Shown here: positions 40,061 through 47,303 of the stretch, in pieces | How the letters are laid out: each line of letters opens with the position of its first letter | Numbering within the stretch: position 1 is the stretch's first letter | Origin: a virus | Length of the DNA: 64,000 bases | Strand: one strand, 5' to 3' | IMG/VR virus record: IMGVR_UViG_3300042563_002067 | Location: 1 to 64,000 of that record | The notes under the pieces: model-generated | The model's database searches: none | Told to the model about the DNA's origin: nothing | Seen by the model: only the letters and a program-made list of their open reading frames with translations | Program-made: the position numbers and the translations under genes

Positions 40061-43009
40061 ATGGCATTAGATAGACAACAACTTTATATAAAATTCAAAA
40101 ATAAAGCTAAAAAGGACGGAAAGGAAACGGAATTCAAATCAAATTATCCTGATATGAATACTTGGGTACGTATTAGATTTAAAAATGAAGAAAATACAGA
40201 AATTACTTTTAATAAGTCAAAAACTAATAATATCATTACAAATGATTGGACTATTAAACAATTTTATCAAAAATATGCGTGTGATTTAACTTGGGCAAAA
40301 TCAACACAATATTGTGGTGGTAGTGGTGAAACTCCTACACCAACAGATTTAGAAACAATTACTAATACAGAGATATTAGATAAAATAAAAACAGGTGGTA
40401 AAGAGTTTTGGGATAAAATTAAAATTGGAATTCCGTCAATAATTGTGAGAGCCGGTAAATATGTTTACGATAAAAGTCAAGATTTAGAAAAATGGTGGGA
40501 AAAATATAAAAAAGAACATAGTGGTGGCTCAACTAATAATGGTGGTGGTGGAACATCATCATCTACAGATTGGTTAAAAGACCCAACAGGTAGTAAGATG
40601 TATGTTTATCAACTTAATAAAGATTGTAAATGGTTGGCTAAAAGAGTTAGTTCAGGAAAAATATTTAATATTAGTGATATTCCAAAATATGATAGTTCAG
40701 TTCAAATATTGAATAAGGCTTTCCCTGATTTAATTAAAAATTGTAATTCATCGAGCACTGGTACTACAACAGCCTCCACTGTTATTAATACTGTAGACGC
40801 TGACACAACACCTGCGAACTTACCGGAATGGGCAAATTGTTTAAGAGTGATAAAAAATCTTAGTTTATCTAAAGACAGTAAAGGAGAAGAAGTTGTTATA
40901 GGACCTTTTGATAAAGATTTAGGTTATTTTTGGAAAGATATGACATTCTTGTATGTTTCTAAAGATGGAACCAAAGTATACGGTAAATGGTCTTGTAAAG
41001 ATAATGTATTAGTTATTAATACAGACGATGGTGAAGTGTGGATGTCAGGTTCAGGATGGAAAAAAGTTCAAGATAAATCAGAACTTCCGGATAAAAATTT
41101 TGACCCAACTTGGGTAGACGGAGATGATTTTTCATCATCAAGTGATGCGACATCCTCAAGTGATAAACAATCTCATCAAATAAAAAATCCTTTTTCATCT
41201 ATGAAAACAGATTTCCCGGAATTTAAAGGTTTTGATAAAAATAAACCTATTAGTTTAAATCAAAATGAATCAACTATGGATAAATTAGAAAATATAATTA
41301 GTGAGGTTAACACTCTTATTACAGAACAAACACAACAAATTATCCAAGCACCTAAGGATGAATTAGATATATTACAAACAAGTCCATTTTTAAAAGATAA
41401 AGGGATTTTAACAGCGTTATGTAGAACTAATAACGGGACATCAAAACCGGTTAACGTTAATGGTAAAATCTATTATGCGGCTAAAAAGTCGTTTAAAAAA
41501 GGTGATACAACAACCCCATATTATTTAACATATGATGGTATGATTTTAAAGGGTGGTGATTGTAGATTCTCATACGCTTTGAATGATAAGGGAAGTCCAA
41601 TGAAGATTGCGGGAATGACATTCTTTGATTTAGATTTACAGTATACGGACATCTTAATGAAGTTTGGTATTGACCCTAAAAATTACGATACTGACCCATA
41701 TTTTTTAATTAATAATATTAGTTTAGATTTAAAAAAACTTGTTGAACAAGGTGCTGTGTCAACAGTATTTAAAAGTTGGAATGATATGTTAAGATATTAT
41801 CATCCAAATGATTATGCGACTTTTGCTTTAGTTCCTCTTTCAGGTGGGTCATTAAATCCCCCAACTAATAGAGGTCAATTAGCTCAATATATGCCAATTA
41901 ATGGTAGAAATTATGGTTTAAATTATAACGACAAAGATGTTCAAATTTTATTTCCAAGTAACAAAGCACCGGTAATTTCAGGTGGTGAAAATCAAGAATT
42001 TACAAAAGCGGATTGTGATGCAGCAATAATAGGTTATTTATCGGGAGCAATTAGATATCAGACTCGACAAGATAAGAGTGATAACAAAACAATTAATAGT
42101 GCTGAAAATAGAGAATTTATTAAAGGTTGTGACGGTTCAGGTGTATACCAAGACCTTGTAATTACTCCTGACCAATTACCAAAGGTTAAAAAAGACAATA
42201 AAGTATTTAATTTTTGGAGAGGTGATACTTTAAACATTAAGAATGTATATAAATTATTATCGGGTAAGGATAATAATTTACCGGCAGGTAAGAATCCTTA
42301 TTTACCGTTTATTATTGATAGAACAAGAAACGAATCTAAAACAAAATTAGATAATTTGATTAAAGAAAATTTACAAAAATTGTCTGAAGAAAAGAATAAT
42401 AATTTATTATCCGAAACTAAGATTATCCAAACAAGAACTAAAATCTTAACGGAAAATAGAATTCTTAAATTTAAACAACCAAGAGAAAAATTCTTCAATG
42501 AAATTATATCGGAGGCTATTTATCTTAAATCTCAAGGTTTTGATAAACAAATTATCAAAGAAGAATTTTGGGGAACGTTAAAAGGATTATTTGGGAAAGA
42601 AGGTTCTGAAGCAATATTCAAAACATTCAAAGAATATATGGGTAAATGGTTAGTAGGAAAATTAACGTCAGACAAACCAAATGGTTGGATGGCAACTAGT
42701 ATTACTAAATCTGTTAATGAGATTCACAATGAGGACCTTGATAAGATTATTGATTGTGAGTTTATTACTAAAAAAGTGTCTCAATCAATCATTACTAACC
42801 TTATTGATAAAATAGGTAAAGACAACGAAGTTGGTGGTAGTATATCAAGTGTTGTTAAAAATGGTTTATCAGGTTCAATTGATAAAGAACAGTTGAGAAG
42901 AGATATTGAAAAAGGTGTGTCAAAACAAGTTTGTCCTTCATTAGGAGAACTTTCTAAGAAATTAGAAGATAAGGCACACGAAATGAAAACAAAGGCAGTA
43001 CAAGCCTAA
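40061..43009 (+). CDS. Giant protein with internal leader-like cleavage sites
   Basis: 982 residues, no N-terminal leader. At about residues 404-425 the sequence MDKLENIISEVNTLITEQTQ copies the leader form with ISE and ITE-Q sites, and near 768-820 several LSE/LTE sites cluster (LLSETKIIQTRTKILTEN). Ser/Gly/Thr-rich linkers lie near 150-170 and 350-380. This arrangement suggests a polyprotein cut into pieces by the head protease. No enzymatic domain recognised. Last gene of the operon, followed by a terminator. Confidence 0.65.
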   Translation: MALDRQQLYIKFKNKAKKDGKETEFKSNYPDMNTWVRIRFKNEENTEITFNKSKTNNIITNDWTIKQFYQKYACDLTWAKSTQYCGGSGETPTPTDLETITNTEILDKIKTGGKEFWDKIKIGIPSIIVRAGKYVYDKSQDLEKWWEKYKKEHSGGSTNNGGGGTSSSTDWLKDPTGSKMYVYQLNKDCKWLAKRVSSGKIFNISDIPKYDSSVQILNKAFPDLIKNCNSSSTGTTTASTVINTVDADTTPANLPEWANCLRVIKNLSLSKDSKGEEVVIGPFDKDLGYFWKDMTFLYVSKDGTKVYGKWSCKDNVLVINTDDGEVWMSGSGWKKVQDKSELPDKNFDPTWVDGDDFSSSSDATSSSDKQSHQIKNPFSSMKTDFPEFKGFDKNKPISLNQNESTMDKLENIISEVNTLITEQTQQIIQAPKDELDILQTSPFLKDKGILTALCRTNNGTSKPVNVNGKIYYAAKKSFKKGDTTTPYYLTYDGMILKGGDCRFSYALNDKGSPMKIAGMTFFDLDLQYTDILMKFGIDPKNYDTDPYFLINNISLDLKKLVEQGAVSTVFKSWNDMLRYYHPNDYATFALVPLSGGSLNPPTNRGQLAQYMPINGRNYGLNYNDKDVQILFPSNKAPVISGGENQEFTKADCDAAIIGYLSGAIRYQTRQDKSDNKTINSAENREFIKGCDGSGVYQDLVITPDQLPKVKKDNKVFNFWRGDTLNIKNVYKLLSGKDNNLPAGKNPYLPFIIDRTRNESKTKLDNLIKENLQKLSEEKNNNLLSETKIIQTRTKILTENRILKFKQPREKFFNEIISEAIYLKSQGFDKQIIKEEFWGTLKGLFGKEGSEAIFKTFKEYMGKWLVGKLTSDKPNGWMATSITKSVNEIHNEDLDKIIDCEFITKKVSQSIITNLIDKIGKDNEVGGSISSVVKNGLSGSIDKEQLRRDIEKGVSKQVCPSLGELSKKLEDKAHEMKTKAVQA

Positions 43010-43079
43010 TTGTACCTCCGGAGTAGATTCCGGACGGGATTAACCATCTAAAAGAAAGGGGAAAATTCTGTATCTAGCG

Positions 43080-43107
43080 AAAAGGTGTCATTTGACACCT
43101 TTTTGTT
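43080..43107 (+). terminator. Intrinsic terminator
   Basis: AAAGGTGTC / GACACCTTT stem and T-tract. The 70 bases before it (43010-43079) hold a TCCGGA...TCCGGA repeat and no gene. Confidence 0.88.
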
Positions 43108-43110
43108 TTT

Positions 43111-43118
43111 TATTTATA
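43111..43118 (+). promoter_or_regulatory. Phage promoter motif TATTTATA
   Basis: 18 bases before the ATG at 43137. Confidence 0.52.
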
Positions 43119-43136
43119 CTTATAAAAAAAAAGATT

Positions 43137-43313
43137 ATGTGGGTAATAGTAAAAATGATGAAACATCACACCGGAGTTGAGTTACCGGTTATTTTAGTTG
43201 ATTCTTATTCTGAAATAATGACTTTTGAAACTGAAGAAGAGGCGTTAAAAATAAAAAAGATTTTTGAGGTTAATTCAGATTCGGGTCACAAATATTTAGT
43301 AAAAAAACATTAA
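43137..43313 (+). CDS. Small hypothetical protein
   Basis: 58 residues, MWVIVKMMKHHTGVELPVIL, strand-helix layout with an EEEALKIKKIFEV helix. The ATG downstream of the promoter motif is preferred to a TTG at 43092 inside the terminator. Function unknown. Confidence 0.6.
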   Translation: MWVIVKMMKHHTGVELPVILVDSYSEIMTFETEEEALKIKKIFEVNSDSGHKYLVKKH

Positions 43314-43317
43314 TTGT

Positions 43318-43348
43318 TTTGGTAGAATAAAAAAAAGTAATATATTTG
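43318..43348 (+). promoter_or_regulatory. Host-type promoter TTTG-N19-TATATTTG
   Basis: TTTG 43318-43321, spacing 19, TATATTTG 43341-43348. The next ATG at 43353 follows within 5 bases. Confidence 0.72.
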
Positions 43349-43352
43349 CCGT

Positions 43353-43613
43353 ATGAAAACATTTGACGATTTAGTATTTAAACCACACGTAATACGTAAC
43401 GGAGTTCAAGCAAAATTGGACTTAGGGAACGATATTGAAGTTTCTGTGGTTGGTGGTGAGGGATTATATGGGAATGGTGTAACTTCTTTTGAAGTTGCGG
43501 CGTTTTACAAAACTCTTGGTAAATTTGTTCCATTTGAAGATGGTGATGATATTTCAGGATGGAACTCAAAAGAAGAAGTAACAAAAATTATTAATAGATT
43601 AGAAAATTTATAA
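43353..43613 (+). CDS. Small hypothetical protein
   Basis: 86 residues, MKTFDDLVFKPHVIRNGVQA; beta-rich with a helix end. Layout resembles a small phage protein of about 85 residues found beside tRNA regions; no family assigned. Confidence 0.6.
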   Translation: MKTFDDLVFKPHVIRNGVQAKLDLGNDIEVSVVGGEGLYGNGVTSFEVAAFYKTLGKFVPFEDGDDISGWNSKEEVTKIINRLENL

Positions 43614-43616
43614 ATT

Positions 43617-43883
43617 ATGCCAGATTTTAGTGCAGAAATCGATATTGATGCTTGGGATTATATCTCAGCGTGTTCAAACAGAGAGGTTAAAGAGTTAATC
43701 GAGGCTCTTGTTGAAGATGGTCATTTAGATTCATTCAACGGACAAGTTAAACCCGCAAATGTACATAATTCCCTATTGGATGATGAATGGAGCGAAACAT
43801 TAAATAAACTTAGAGATTCAAGACATTTAATGTCTTCCGAAGACGAACAAAGAATTGTTGATGTAGCAAAAAGATTGGTATAG
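43617..43883 (+). CDS. Small hypothetical protein
   Basis: 88 residues, MPDFSAEIDIDAWDYISACS, acidic helical: EVKELIEALVEDGHL. Function unknown. Two bases before the next ATG. Confidence 0.6.
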   Translation: MPDFSAEIDIDAWDYISACSNREVKELIEALVEDGHLDSFNGQVKPANVHNSLLDDEWSETLNKLRDSRHLMSSEDEQRIVDVAKRLV

Positions 43884-43884
43884 T

Positions 43885-44271
43885 ATGAGAAAATTAATAT
43901 TATTGATATTTCTTGTAATATCATCAATCTCTTTTTCTCAAGAGAAAAGATATGAATTTGAATCGATTGATGTAAGAACACCGGATGGGTGGGATATAAA
44001 AAAAATAAAAGGAGAAGTAGTTTTTTACGAAGACAGAAAAACAAATACAATTTCAATAATTACGGAACATCGTAATAATAAAATGTATGTAAAGTCTAAA
44101 CAACTGTTTATTAGACAATATAATTTTTTATACACATTAGTTGATGATTACGGTAATGAATCAAGTATTAGGATAGAATTAGAGAATATAAGTGACGATT
44201 ATGTAGTATTTTACTTCTATTCTGATAGACCAGGTGAGAAGTATTTTAGGTTATGTTTGAAAAAATGTTAA
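43885..44271 (+). CDS. Secreted small protein
   Basis: 128 residues with a Sec-type signal peptide ending SISFSQ (cleavage after about residue 18, no lipobox Cys). Mature part is basic and beta-rich, with a C-terminal CLKKC. Probably exported to the periplasm. Function unknown. Confidence 0.65.
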   Translation: MRKLILLIFLVISSISFSQEKRYEFESIDVRTPDGWDIKKIKGEVVFYEDRKTNTISIITEHRNNKMYVKSKQLFIRQYNFLYTLVDDYGNESSIRIELENISDDYVVFYFYSDRPGEKYFRLCLKKC

Positions 44272-44277
44272 AATAAA

Positions 44278-44370
44278 ATGAGTTTAGAAATTGGTGTAAA
44301 ATTGTTCTTCACGGTGTTAATAATCATATTTGCTTGGTATCATATTTCAAAATTCTTAAAAAGAAAATAA
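44278..44370 (+). CDS. Tiny single-helix membrane protein
   Basis: 30 residues, MSLEIGVKLFFTVLIIIFAW, one membrane helix with basic KFLKRK tail. Last gene of its unit. Function unknown. Confidence 0.5.
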   Translation: MSLEIGVKLFFTVLIIIFAWYHISKFLKRK

Positions 44371-44377
44371 AAAAATA

Positions 44378-44408
44378 TTTGACTTTTATTAAACTTTTCG
44401 TAAGTTTG
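44378..44408 (+). promoter_or_regulatory. Host-type promoter TTTG-N19-TAAGTTTG
   Basis: TTTG 44378-44381 and TAAGTTTG 44401-44408, spacing 19. Confidence 0.75.
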
Positions 44409-44455
44409 ATATAATTATAGAAAACAAAGGTAGAGATACCACAAAATTTAAAAAA

Positions 44456-44578
44456 ATGAAAAACACTAATAAACATATGAACGTCGTGATTTGGAACCAA
44501 CAATTTAGTAATTGTTCGTATCCGCGTATCTCGCATACAAGTTCAGATGATTTATCAAGTGATTTAATTTTATACTAA
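44456..44578 (+). CDS. Possible 40-residue peptide on a short transcript
   Basis: MKNTNKHMNVVIWNQQFSNC, Ser-rich end. It lies between a strong host-type promoter (44378-44408) and a terminator (44604), so the transcript is about 220 bases. The untranslated part contains GGTAGAGATAC, also found near 51975. Peptide or RNA product is undecided. Confidence 0.4.
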   Translation: MKNTNKHMNVVIWNQQFSNCSYPRISHTSSDDLSSDLILY

Positions 44579-44603
44579 AGATTAAACCAACAATATAAGA
44601 TAA

Positions 44604-44639
44604 AGTCCTGAACTCAAAAAGTTCAGGATTTTTTTTTGT
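44604..44639 (+). terminator. Intrinsic terminator
   Basis: TCCTGAAC / GTTCAGGA stem followed by nine T. Confidence 0.9.
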
Positions 44640-44689
44640 TTCATAATAAATGAAATACGAACTGAAATTTCAAAAAAAATGAAACAAAG

Positions 44690-44720
44690 TTTGGAAGTTA
44701 AAAAAAAAGGATTACCTTTG
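44690..44720 (+). promoter_or_regulatory. Host-type promoter of the tRNA array (P1)
   Basis: TTTG 44690-44693 and TACCTTTG 44713-44720, spacing 19. The leader after it (CCATCAAAATAAA ... ATATTGGTAA) is shared with the second array promoter at 52257. Confidence 0.78.
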
Positions 44721-44769
44721 TCCCATCAAAATAAAGGATATGTTATTTGAAATATTGGTAAGAAAAAAT

Positions 44770-44857
44770 GGAAGGGTAAGCCAAGTCGGTCTATGGGTCG
44801 CGGTCTTGAAAACCGTTGGGGGTAACACCCGTGTGAGTTCGAGTCTCACCTCTTCCG
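44770..44857 (+). tRNA. tRNA-Ser(TGA)
   Basis: Acceptor GGAAGGG / CTCTTCC, anticodon loop CTTGAAA, long variable arm (TTGGGGGTAACACCCG) typical of type II tRNA, T-loop TTCGAGT. First gene of the array. CCA is not encoded. Confidence 0.92.
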
Positions 44858-44861
44858 CGGG

Positions 44862-44949
44862 TTAGTTAAATAGTTTAATCCACACCCAAAAAAGAATGTC
44901 CGGAGCGTGTCCGGGGCGAACGTAATTGTGGTAACCGTTCATTAACTAA
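44862..44949 (+). ncRNA. Structured spacer RNA closed by TTAGTTAA / TTAACTAA
   Basis: An 8-bp terminal helix encloses an 88-base spacer between tRNA-Ser and tRNA-Gln. Inside, GTCCGG...CCGG and GAACG...CGTTC can pair. Confidence 0.45.
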
Positions 44950-44958
44950 AAAATATTT

Positions 44959-45030
44959 TGCCCCTTCGTATATCGGTTAGTACACATGGTTTTGGTCCAT
45001 GCGGGGGGAGTTCGATTCTCTCAGGGGTAA
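44959..45030 (+). tRNA. tRNA-Gln(TTG)
   Basis: Acceptor TGCCCCT / AGGGGTA, anticodon stem CATGG / CCATG with loop TTTTGGT, T-loop TTCGATT. Confidence 0.9.
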
Positions 45031-45040
45031 CAAAGGGTTC

Positions 45041-45079
45041 GGTGGAACCCCAAGAGTAGGTGATGAGCCTATGTCCACC
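45041..45079 (+). ncRNA. Hairpin in tRNA spacer (GGTGGA / TCCACC)
   Basis: Outer stem GGTGGA / TCCACC with inner TAGG / CCTA. First of two hairpins in the 178-base spacer between tRNA-Gln and tRNA-Val. Confidence 0.4.
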
Positions 45080-45085
45080 AAAACG

Positions 45086-45150
45086 CCGAGTGGTCCGGGA
45101 CCAGAGACGGTTCATATCTGACTCTAGAATGGCTCAACACCATTACTCGG
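45086..45150 (+). ncRNA. Structured spacer RNA closed by CCGAGT / ACTCGG
   Basis: 65 bases, with an internal GGTCCGGGACC hairpin. Part of the long spacer before tRNA-Val. Confidence 0.42.
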
Positions 45151-45208
45151 TACGGATGCACTCAGATTTGTACGTTTGAGGAGTGGGAAGAATTAAAATG
45201 TGCAAATT

Positions 45209-45279
45209 GCCTTGTTGGCGTAACGGAAGCGTATTTGTTTTACATGCAAAGGGAAGTGGTTCGATTCCACTACGAGGTA
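45209..45279 (+). tRNA. tRNA-Val(TAC)
   Basis: Acceptor GCCTTGT / ACGAGGT, D-stem GCGT / GCGT, anticodon stem TTTGT / GCAAA with loop TTTACAT, T-loop TTCGATT. Confidence 0.88.
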
Positions 45280-45325
45280 CTAGAATGGGTTCACACTACA
45301 CTGTAGGGAGTTAGGAAGTGTAATT

Positions 45326-45406
45326 GGGTAGCAAAAGTCGTTCGGATACGGCAACCTGACTGTAAATCAGGTCTTCACGGGAGTGGTTCGAGTCCACTGT
45401 TGCCCA
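45326..45406 (+). tRNA. tRNA-Tyr(GTA)
   Basis: Acceptor GGGTAGC / GTTGCCC, anticodon stem CCTGA / TCAGG with loop CTGTAAA, medium variable arm (TCTTCACGG), T-loop TTCGAGT. Confidence 0.9.
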
Positions 45407-45407
45407 C

Positions 45408-45560
45408 TATGATAATGGTTTTCTCTATATTGGATGTCGACAATTCAATATGGGTTCAAGAATTCATCACCCCCCTGAAAAGGGAATGTGCCGAGGGCCT
45501 CGTAAAACTACGATTAAGCACTTAAGATTGGGGCGAGACGGGTACTCCAACATTATTATA
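45408..45560 (+). ncRNA. Structured spacer RNA closed by a 10-bp helix
   Basis: TATGATAATG (45408-45417) pairs with CATTATTATA (45551-45560), one G-T. Inside: ATTGGATGTCGACAAT and CTCGTA...TACGA hairpins. 153 bases between tRNA-Tyr and tRNA-Phe. Confidence 0.52.
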
Positions 45561-45563
45561 ATT

Positions 45564-45636
45564 GGGTCTTTTGTATAGATGGTTCGTACGCTAGTCTGAA
45601 GAACTAGAGGATAGGGTTCGATTCCCTGAGGACCCA
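45564..45636 (+). tRNA. tRNA-Phe(GAA)
   Basis: Acceptor GGGTCTT / AGGACCC, anticodon stem CTAGT / ACTAG with loop CTGAAGA, T-loop TTCGATT. Confidence 0.92.
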
Positions 45637-45720
45637 CAAACAAGGTGACGCTACAGTCGTAAGATTCCGGAATCGAGAAGACAAAAAGCCTAAGTGTAAA
45701 GATGAGCTCCTACATCCTTG

Positions 45721-45760
45721 GACTACAACAAGCCATTTTGCGGTGAAAATCGTTGTAGTC
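45721..45760 (+). ncRNA. Perfect hairpin in tRNA spacer
   Basis: GACTACAAC / GTTGTAGTC (9 bp) with an inner ATTTT-GCGGTG-AAAAT helix. In the spacer before tRNA-Asn; upstream it has GATTCCGGAATC. Confidence 0.48.
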
Positions 45761-45766
45761 AAAAAT

Positions 45767-45838
45767 TGCCTTGTCGTATAAAGGTTATTACGGATGACTG
45801 TTAATCATCTTATGGAGGTTCGAGTCCTCCCGGGGCAG
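45767..45838 (+). tRNA. tRNA-Asn(GTT), copy 1
   Basis: Acceptor TGCCTTG / CGGGGCA, anticodon stem GATGA / TCATC with loop CTGTTAA, canonical T-loop TTCGAGT. Confidence 0.9.
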
Positions 45839-45843
45839 CGAGG

Positions 45844-45898
45844 TTACCTTACACCTCCTATATGGCACTCGGTCCGTTAAGCCGGGGAAGTGAGGTAA
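45844..45898 (+). ncRNA. Structured spacer hairpin (TTACCTTAC / GTGAGGTAA)
   Basis: 9 bp with one G-T, enclosing 37 bases. Confidence 0.42.
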
Positions 45899-45906
45899 AA
45901 AAAAAT

Positions 45907-45964
45907 GACTACTATTAAGGAATGATACGAGCCTGCAAAGTTCGAAAATAGTCAGGTGGTAGTC
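45907..45964 (+). ncRNA. Structured spacer hairpin (GACTAC / GTAGTC)
   Basis: 6-bp outer helix; an inner TATT / AATA adds to it. Directly before the second tRNA-Asn. Confidence 0.42.
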
Positions 45965-45970
45965 AAAATT

Positions 45971-46042
45971 GGACTTGTAGCTCAGAGGAAGAGCGGATGG
46001 TTGTTAATCATCGGGTCGGGATATCGTAATTCTCCAAGTCCG
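45971..46042 (+). tRNA. tRNA-Asn(GTT), copy 2, with unusual T-arm
   Basis: Acceptor GGACTTG / CAAGTCC and D-arm GCTC / GAGC are normal; anticodon loop TTGTTAA. The T-loop reads ATCGTAA instead of TTCGANT, and position 53/61 is T-T instead of G-C. See findings. Confidence 0.78.
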
Positions 46043-46052
46043 CAAAACCTTA

Positions 46053-46141
46053 AATGTGGTATCAGATACTGACAGCTCCTGCTTAAGAAGGGGTGATGGG
46101 TGTGAAAGCTGATTGAAAAGGGTACTTCTCAAACCCACATT
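46053..46141 (+). ncRNA. Structured spacer RNA closed by AATGTGG / CCACATT
   Basis: 7-bp helix, extended after an internal loop by ACCT / AGGT. Inside: GTATC-A-GATAC and AGAAG / CTTCT hairpins. Confidence 0.48.
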
Positions 46142-46155
46142 GATAGGTGATATAT

Positions 46156-46229
46156 GGTGATTGTAGCTGAATTGGTAAAGCGTCTGATTGTGGTTCAGGA
46201 GATTGTGGGTTCGAGTCCCACCTTTCACA
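46156..46229 (+). tRNA. tRNA-His(GTG)
   Basis: Extra 5' G at position -1 (46156), as expected for tRNA-His. Acceptor GTGATTG / CTTTCAC has two T-T mismatches. Anticodon loop TTGTGGT, T-arm GTGGG TTCGAGT CCCAC. Confidence 0.82.
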
Positions 46230-46244
46230 CTTAAATTATGTGTT

Positions 46245-46502
46245 ATGGATGAAGATGGAAAAATTGAAGAATTAGAGGGTCTAATTGTAGATTTAAGATT
46301 TGATTTAAAGAAATCCAAAGATAAAGAGTTGATTTACTTGGACATTTTATCCAACATTGATAATTCGTTAAAAGTGTTGTTCAAGAGGGAACAAGAAAAT
46401 GAGAGATTTAATCTTGGTGATGATGTTAATTACCGAGAATGTATTGAGAATCTAAAGTCGGCGTTGGACGAATATAAACGAGTTTATAAATTACGGTTAT
46501 GA
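46245..46502 (+). CDS. Small coiled-coil protein
   Basis: 85 residues, MDEDGKIEELEGLIVDLRFD, helical throughout with heptads. Directly follows tRNA-His. Function unknown. Confidence 0.6.
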   Translation: MDEDGKIEELEGLIVDLRFDLKKSKDKELIYLDILSNIDNSLKVLFKREQENERFNLGDDVNYRECIENLKSALDEYKRVYKLRL

Positions 46503-46552
46503 AAAAGGTATTGGATAATCTTTGAGGTCTGCTAAACAACAGACTCAAGATT

Positions 46553-46741
46553 ATGAGTGTAAACACAAACAGAATGAAACTGAACAACGCGACTTGTTCA
46601 AAAGATTACAGATTGATTTGGTTAAAGTTTGAATACTCCCCTTATTGGGATGAGGGTGTTTATTACAGAAAAGGACAATTTTCTCACAAATACAGAGAAC
46701 ATAAAACTTGGAAGTATAACCGAAAAACTCAATGGAAGTAA
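46553..46741 (+). CDS. Small basic protein
   Basis: 62 residues, MSVNTNRMKLNNATCSKDYR, aromatic and basic (HKTWKYNRKTQWK end). Lies between tRNA-His and the Leu-like tRNA; overlaps neither. Function unknown. Confidence 0.5.
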   Translation: MSVNTNRMKLNNATCSKDYRLIWLKFEYSPYWDEGVYYRKGQFSHKYREHKTWKYNRKTQWK

Positions 46742-46743
46742 AA

Positions 46744-46807
46744 TGTGTTGTTCCCGTGAGAGGGGGGTATGAAATACGAGGTAGGTTATATCATCCTACA
46801 CAACACA
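46744..46807 (+). ncRNA. Structured spacer RNA closed by TGTGTTGT / ACAACACA
   Basis: 8-bp closing helix, internal hairpin GTAGG-TTATATCAT-CCTAC. Confidence 0.5.
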
Positions 46808-46829
46808 GAGGAGTTCTTAACCTCAAAAT

Positions 46830-46921
46830 GGTCAGGTGGCGGAATTGGTAGACGCAAAGGAATGTCTAAGGTTGGTATCATTCATTCTGTCCAATTACAG
46901 GTTCGAGACCTGTCCTGACTA
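46830..46921 (+). tRNA. tRNA, Leu-type body, anticodon unresolved
   Basis: Acceptor GGTCAGG / CCTGACT, D-arm GGCGGAATTGGTAGACGC and T-arm ACAGG TTCGAGA CCTGT are those of a Leu-type tRNA (type II). A TAA appears in ATGTCTAAGG, but it is preceded by C and the surrounding bases do not form an anticodon stem. Long variable arm TTGG...CCAA. Could be a degenerate or interrupted Leu gene. Confidence 0.6.
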
Positions 46922-46928
46922 CAAAATT

Positions 46929-47001
46929 GTCTCCATCGTTCAACTGGAAAGGACTTATCTTTACGACAGATAGAATAGGGGTTCGAATCCTCTTGGGGAC
47001 A
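46929..47001 (+). tRNA. tRNA-Arg(ACG)
   Basis: Acceptor GTCTCCA / TGGGGAC, anticodon stem TATCT / AGATA with loop TTACGAC, T-loop TTCGAAT. A34 would need host TadA to become inosine. Confidence 0.88.
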
Positions 47002-47003
47002 CA

Positions 47004-47095
47004 AAAGTAGAGACAACGAGGATGATGCGCAAATTCATTAATTAGGTTCGAATCCTAAGCCGGGGGTTTATCCCCCGGCATTGAGACTCTACTTT
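47004..47095 (+). ncRNA. tRNA-like element with GC hairpin
   Basis: Closed by AAAGTAGAG / CTCTACTTT (9 bp). It contains a T-arm-like TTAGG TTCGAAT CCTAA and an 8-bp GCCGGGGG-TTTAT-CCCCCGGC hairpin (47059-47079), but no D-arm or 7-base anticodon loop. Likely a derived tRNA or new RNA. Confidence 0.45.
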
Positions 47096-47100
47096 CATTT

Positions 47101-47186
47101 GGAGAGTAAAACAATCAGGGTATTGTCACCGCCTGCTAAGCGAGTGGTTCGGTTAAATGGATGGATTTCGAGTATTCTGCTCTCCG
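47101..47186 (+). tRNA. tRNA-Ser(GCT)
   Basis: Acceptor GGAGAGT / GCTCTCC, anticodon loop CTGCTAA, type II variable arm, T-loop TTCGAGT with weak T-stem (T53-A61). Confidence 0.85.
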
Positions 47187-47202
47187 CAGAAAATTAAAGA
47201 TT

Positions 47203-47298
47203 ATGGAAGAAAAAGAGAAAGAAAAATTTTGGTATGAAGCAGGGTCTTTCATAACTAAAAAAGGTATTAAAGTAACTCTTTATTTAGAGGTAAAATAG
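47203..47298 (+). CDS. Tiny hypothetical protein
   Basis: 31 residues, MEEKEKEKFWYEAGSFITKK. Directly precedes the gene at 47304. Function unknown; may not be translated. Confidence 0.4.
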   Translation: MEEKEKEKFWYEAGSFITKKGIKVTLYLEVK

Positions 47299-47303
47299 AT
47301 ATT

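Noticed and set aside
43092-43136. N-terminal extension of the gene at 43137 from a TTG
   Set aside because: It would begin inside the terminator stem and read through the phage promoter motif.
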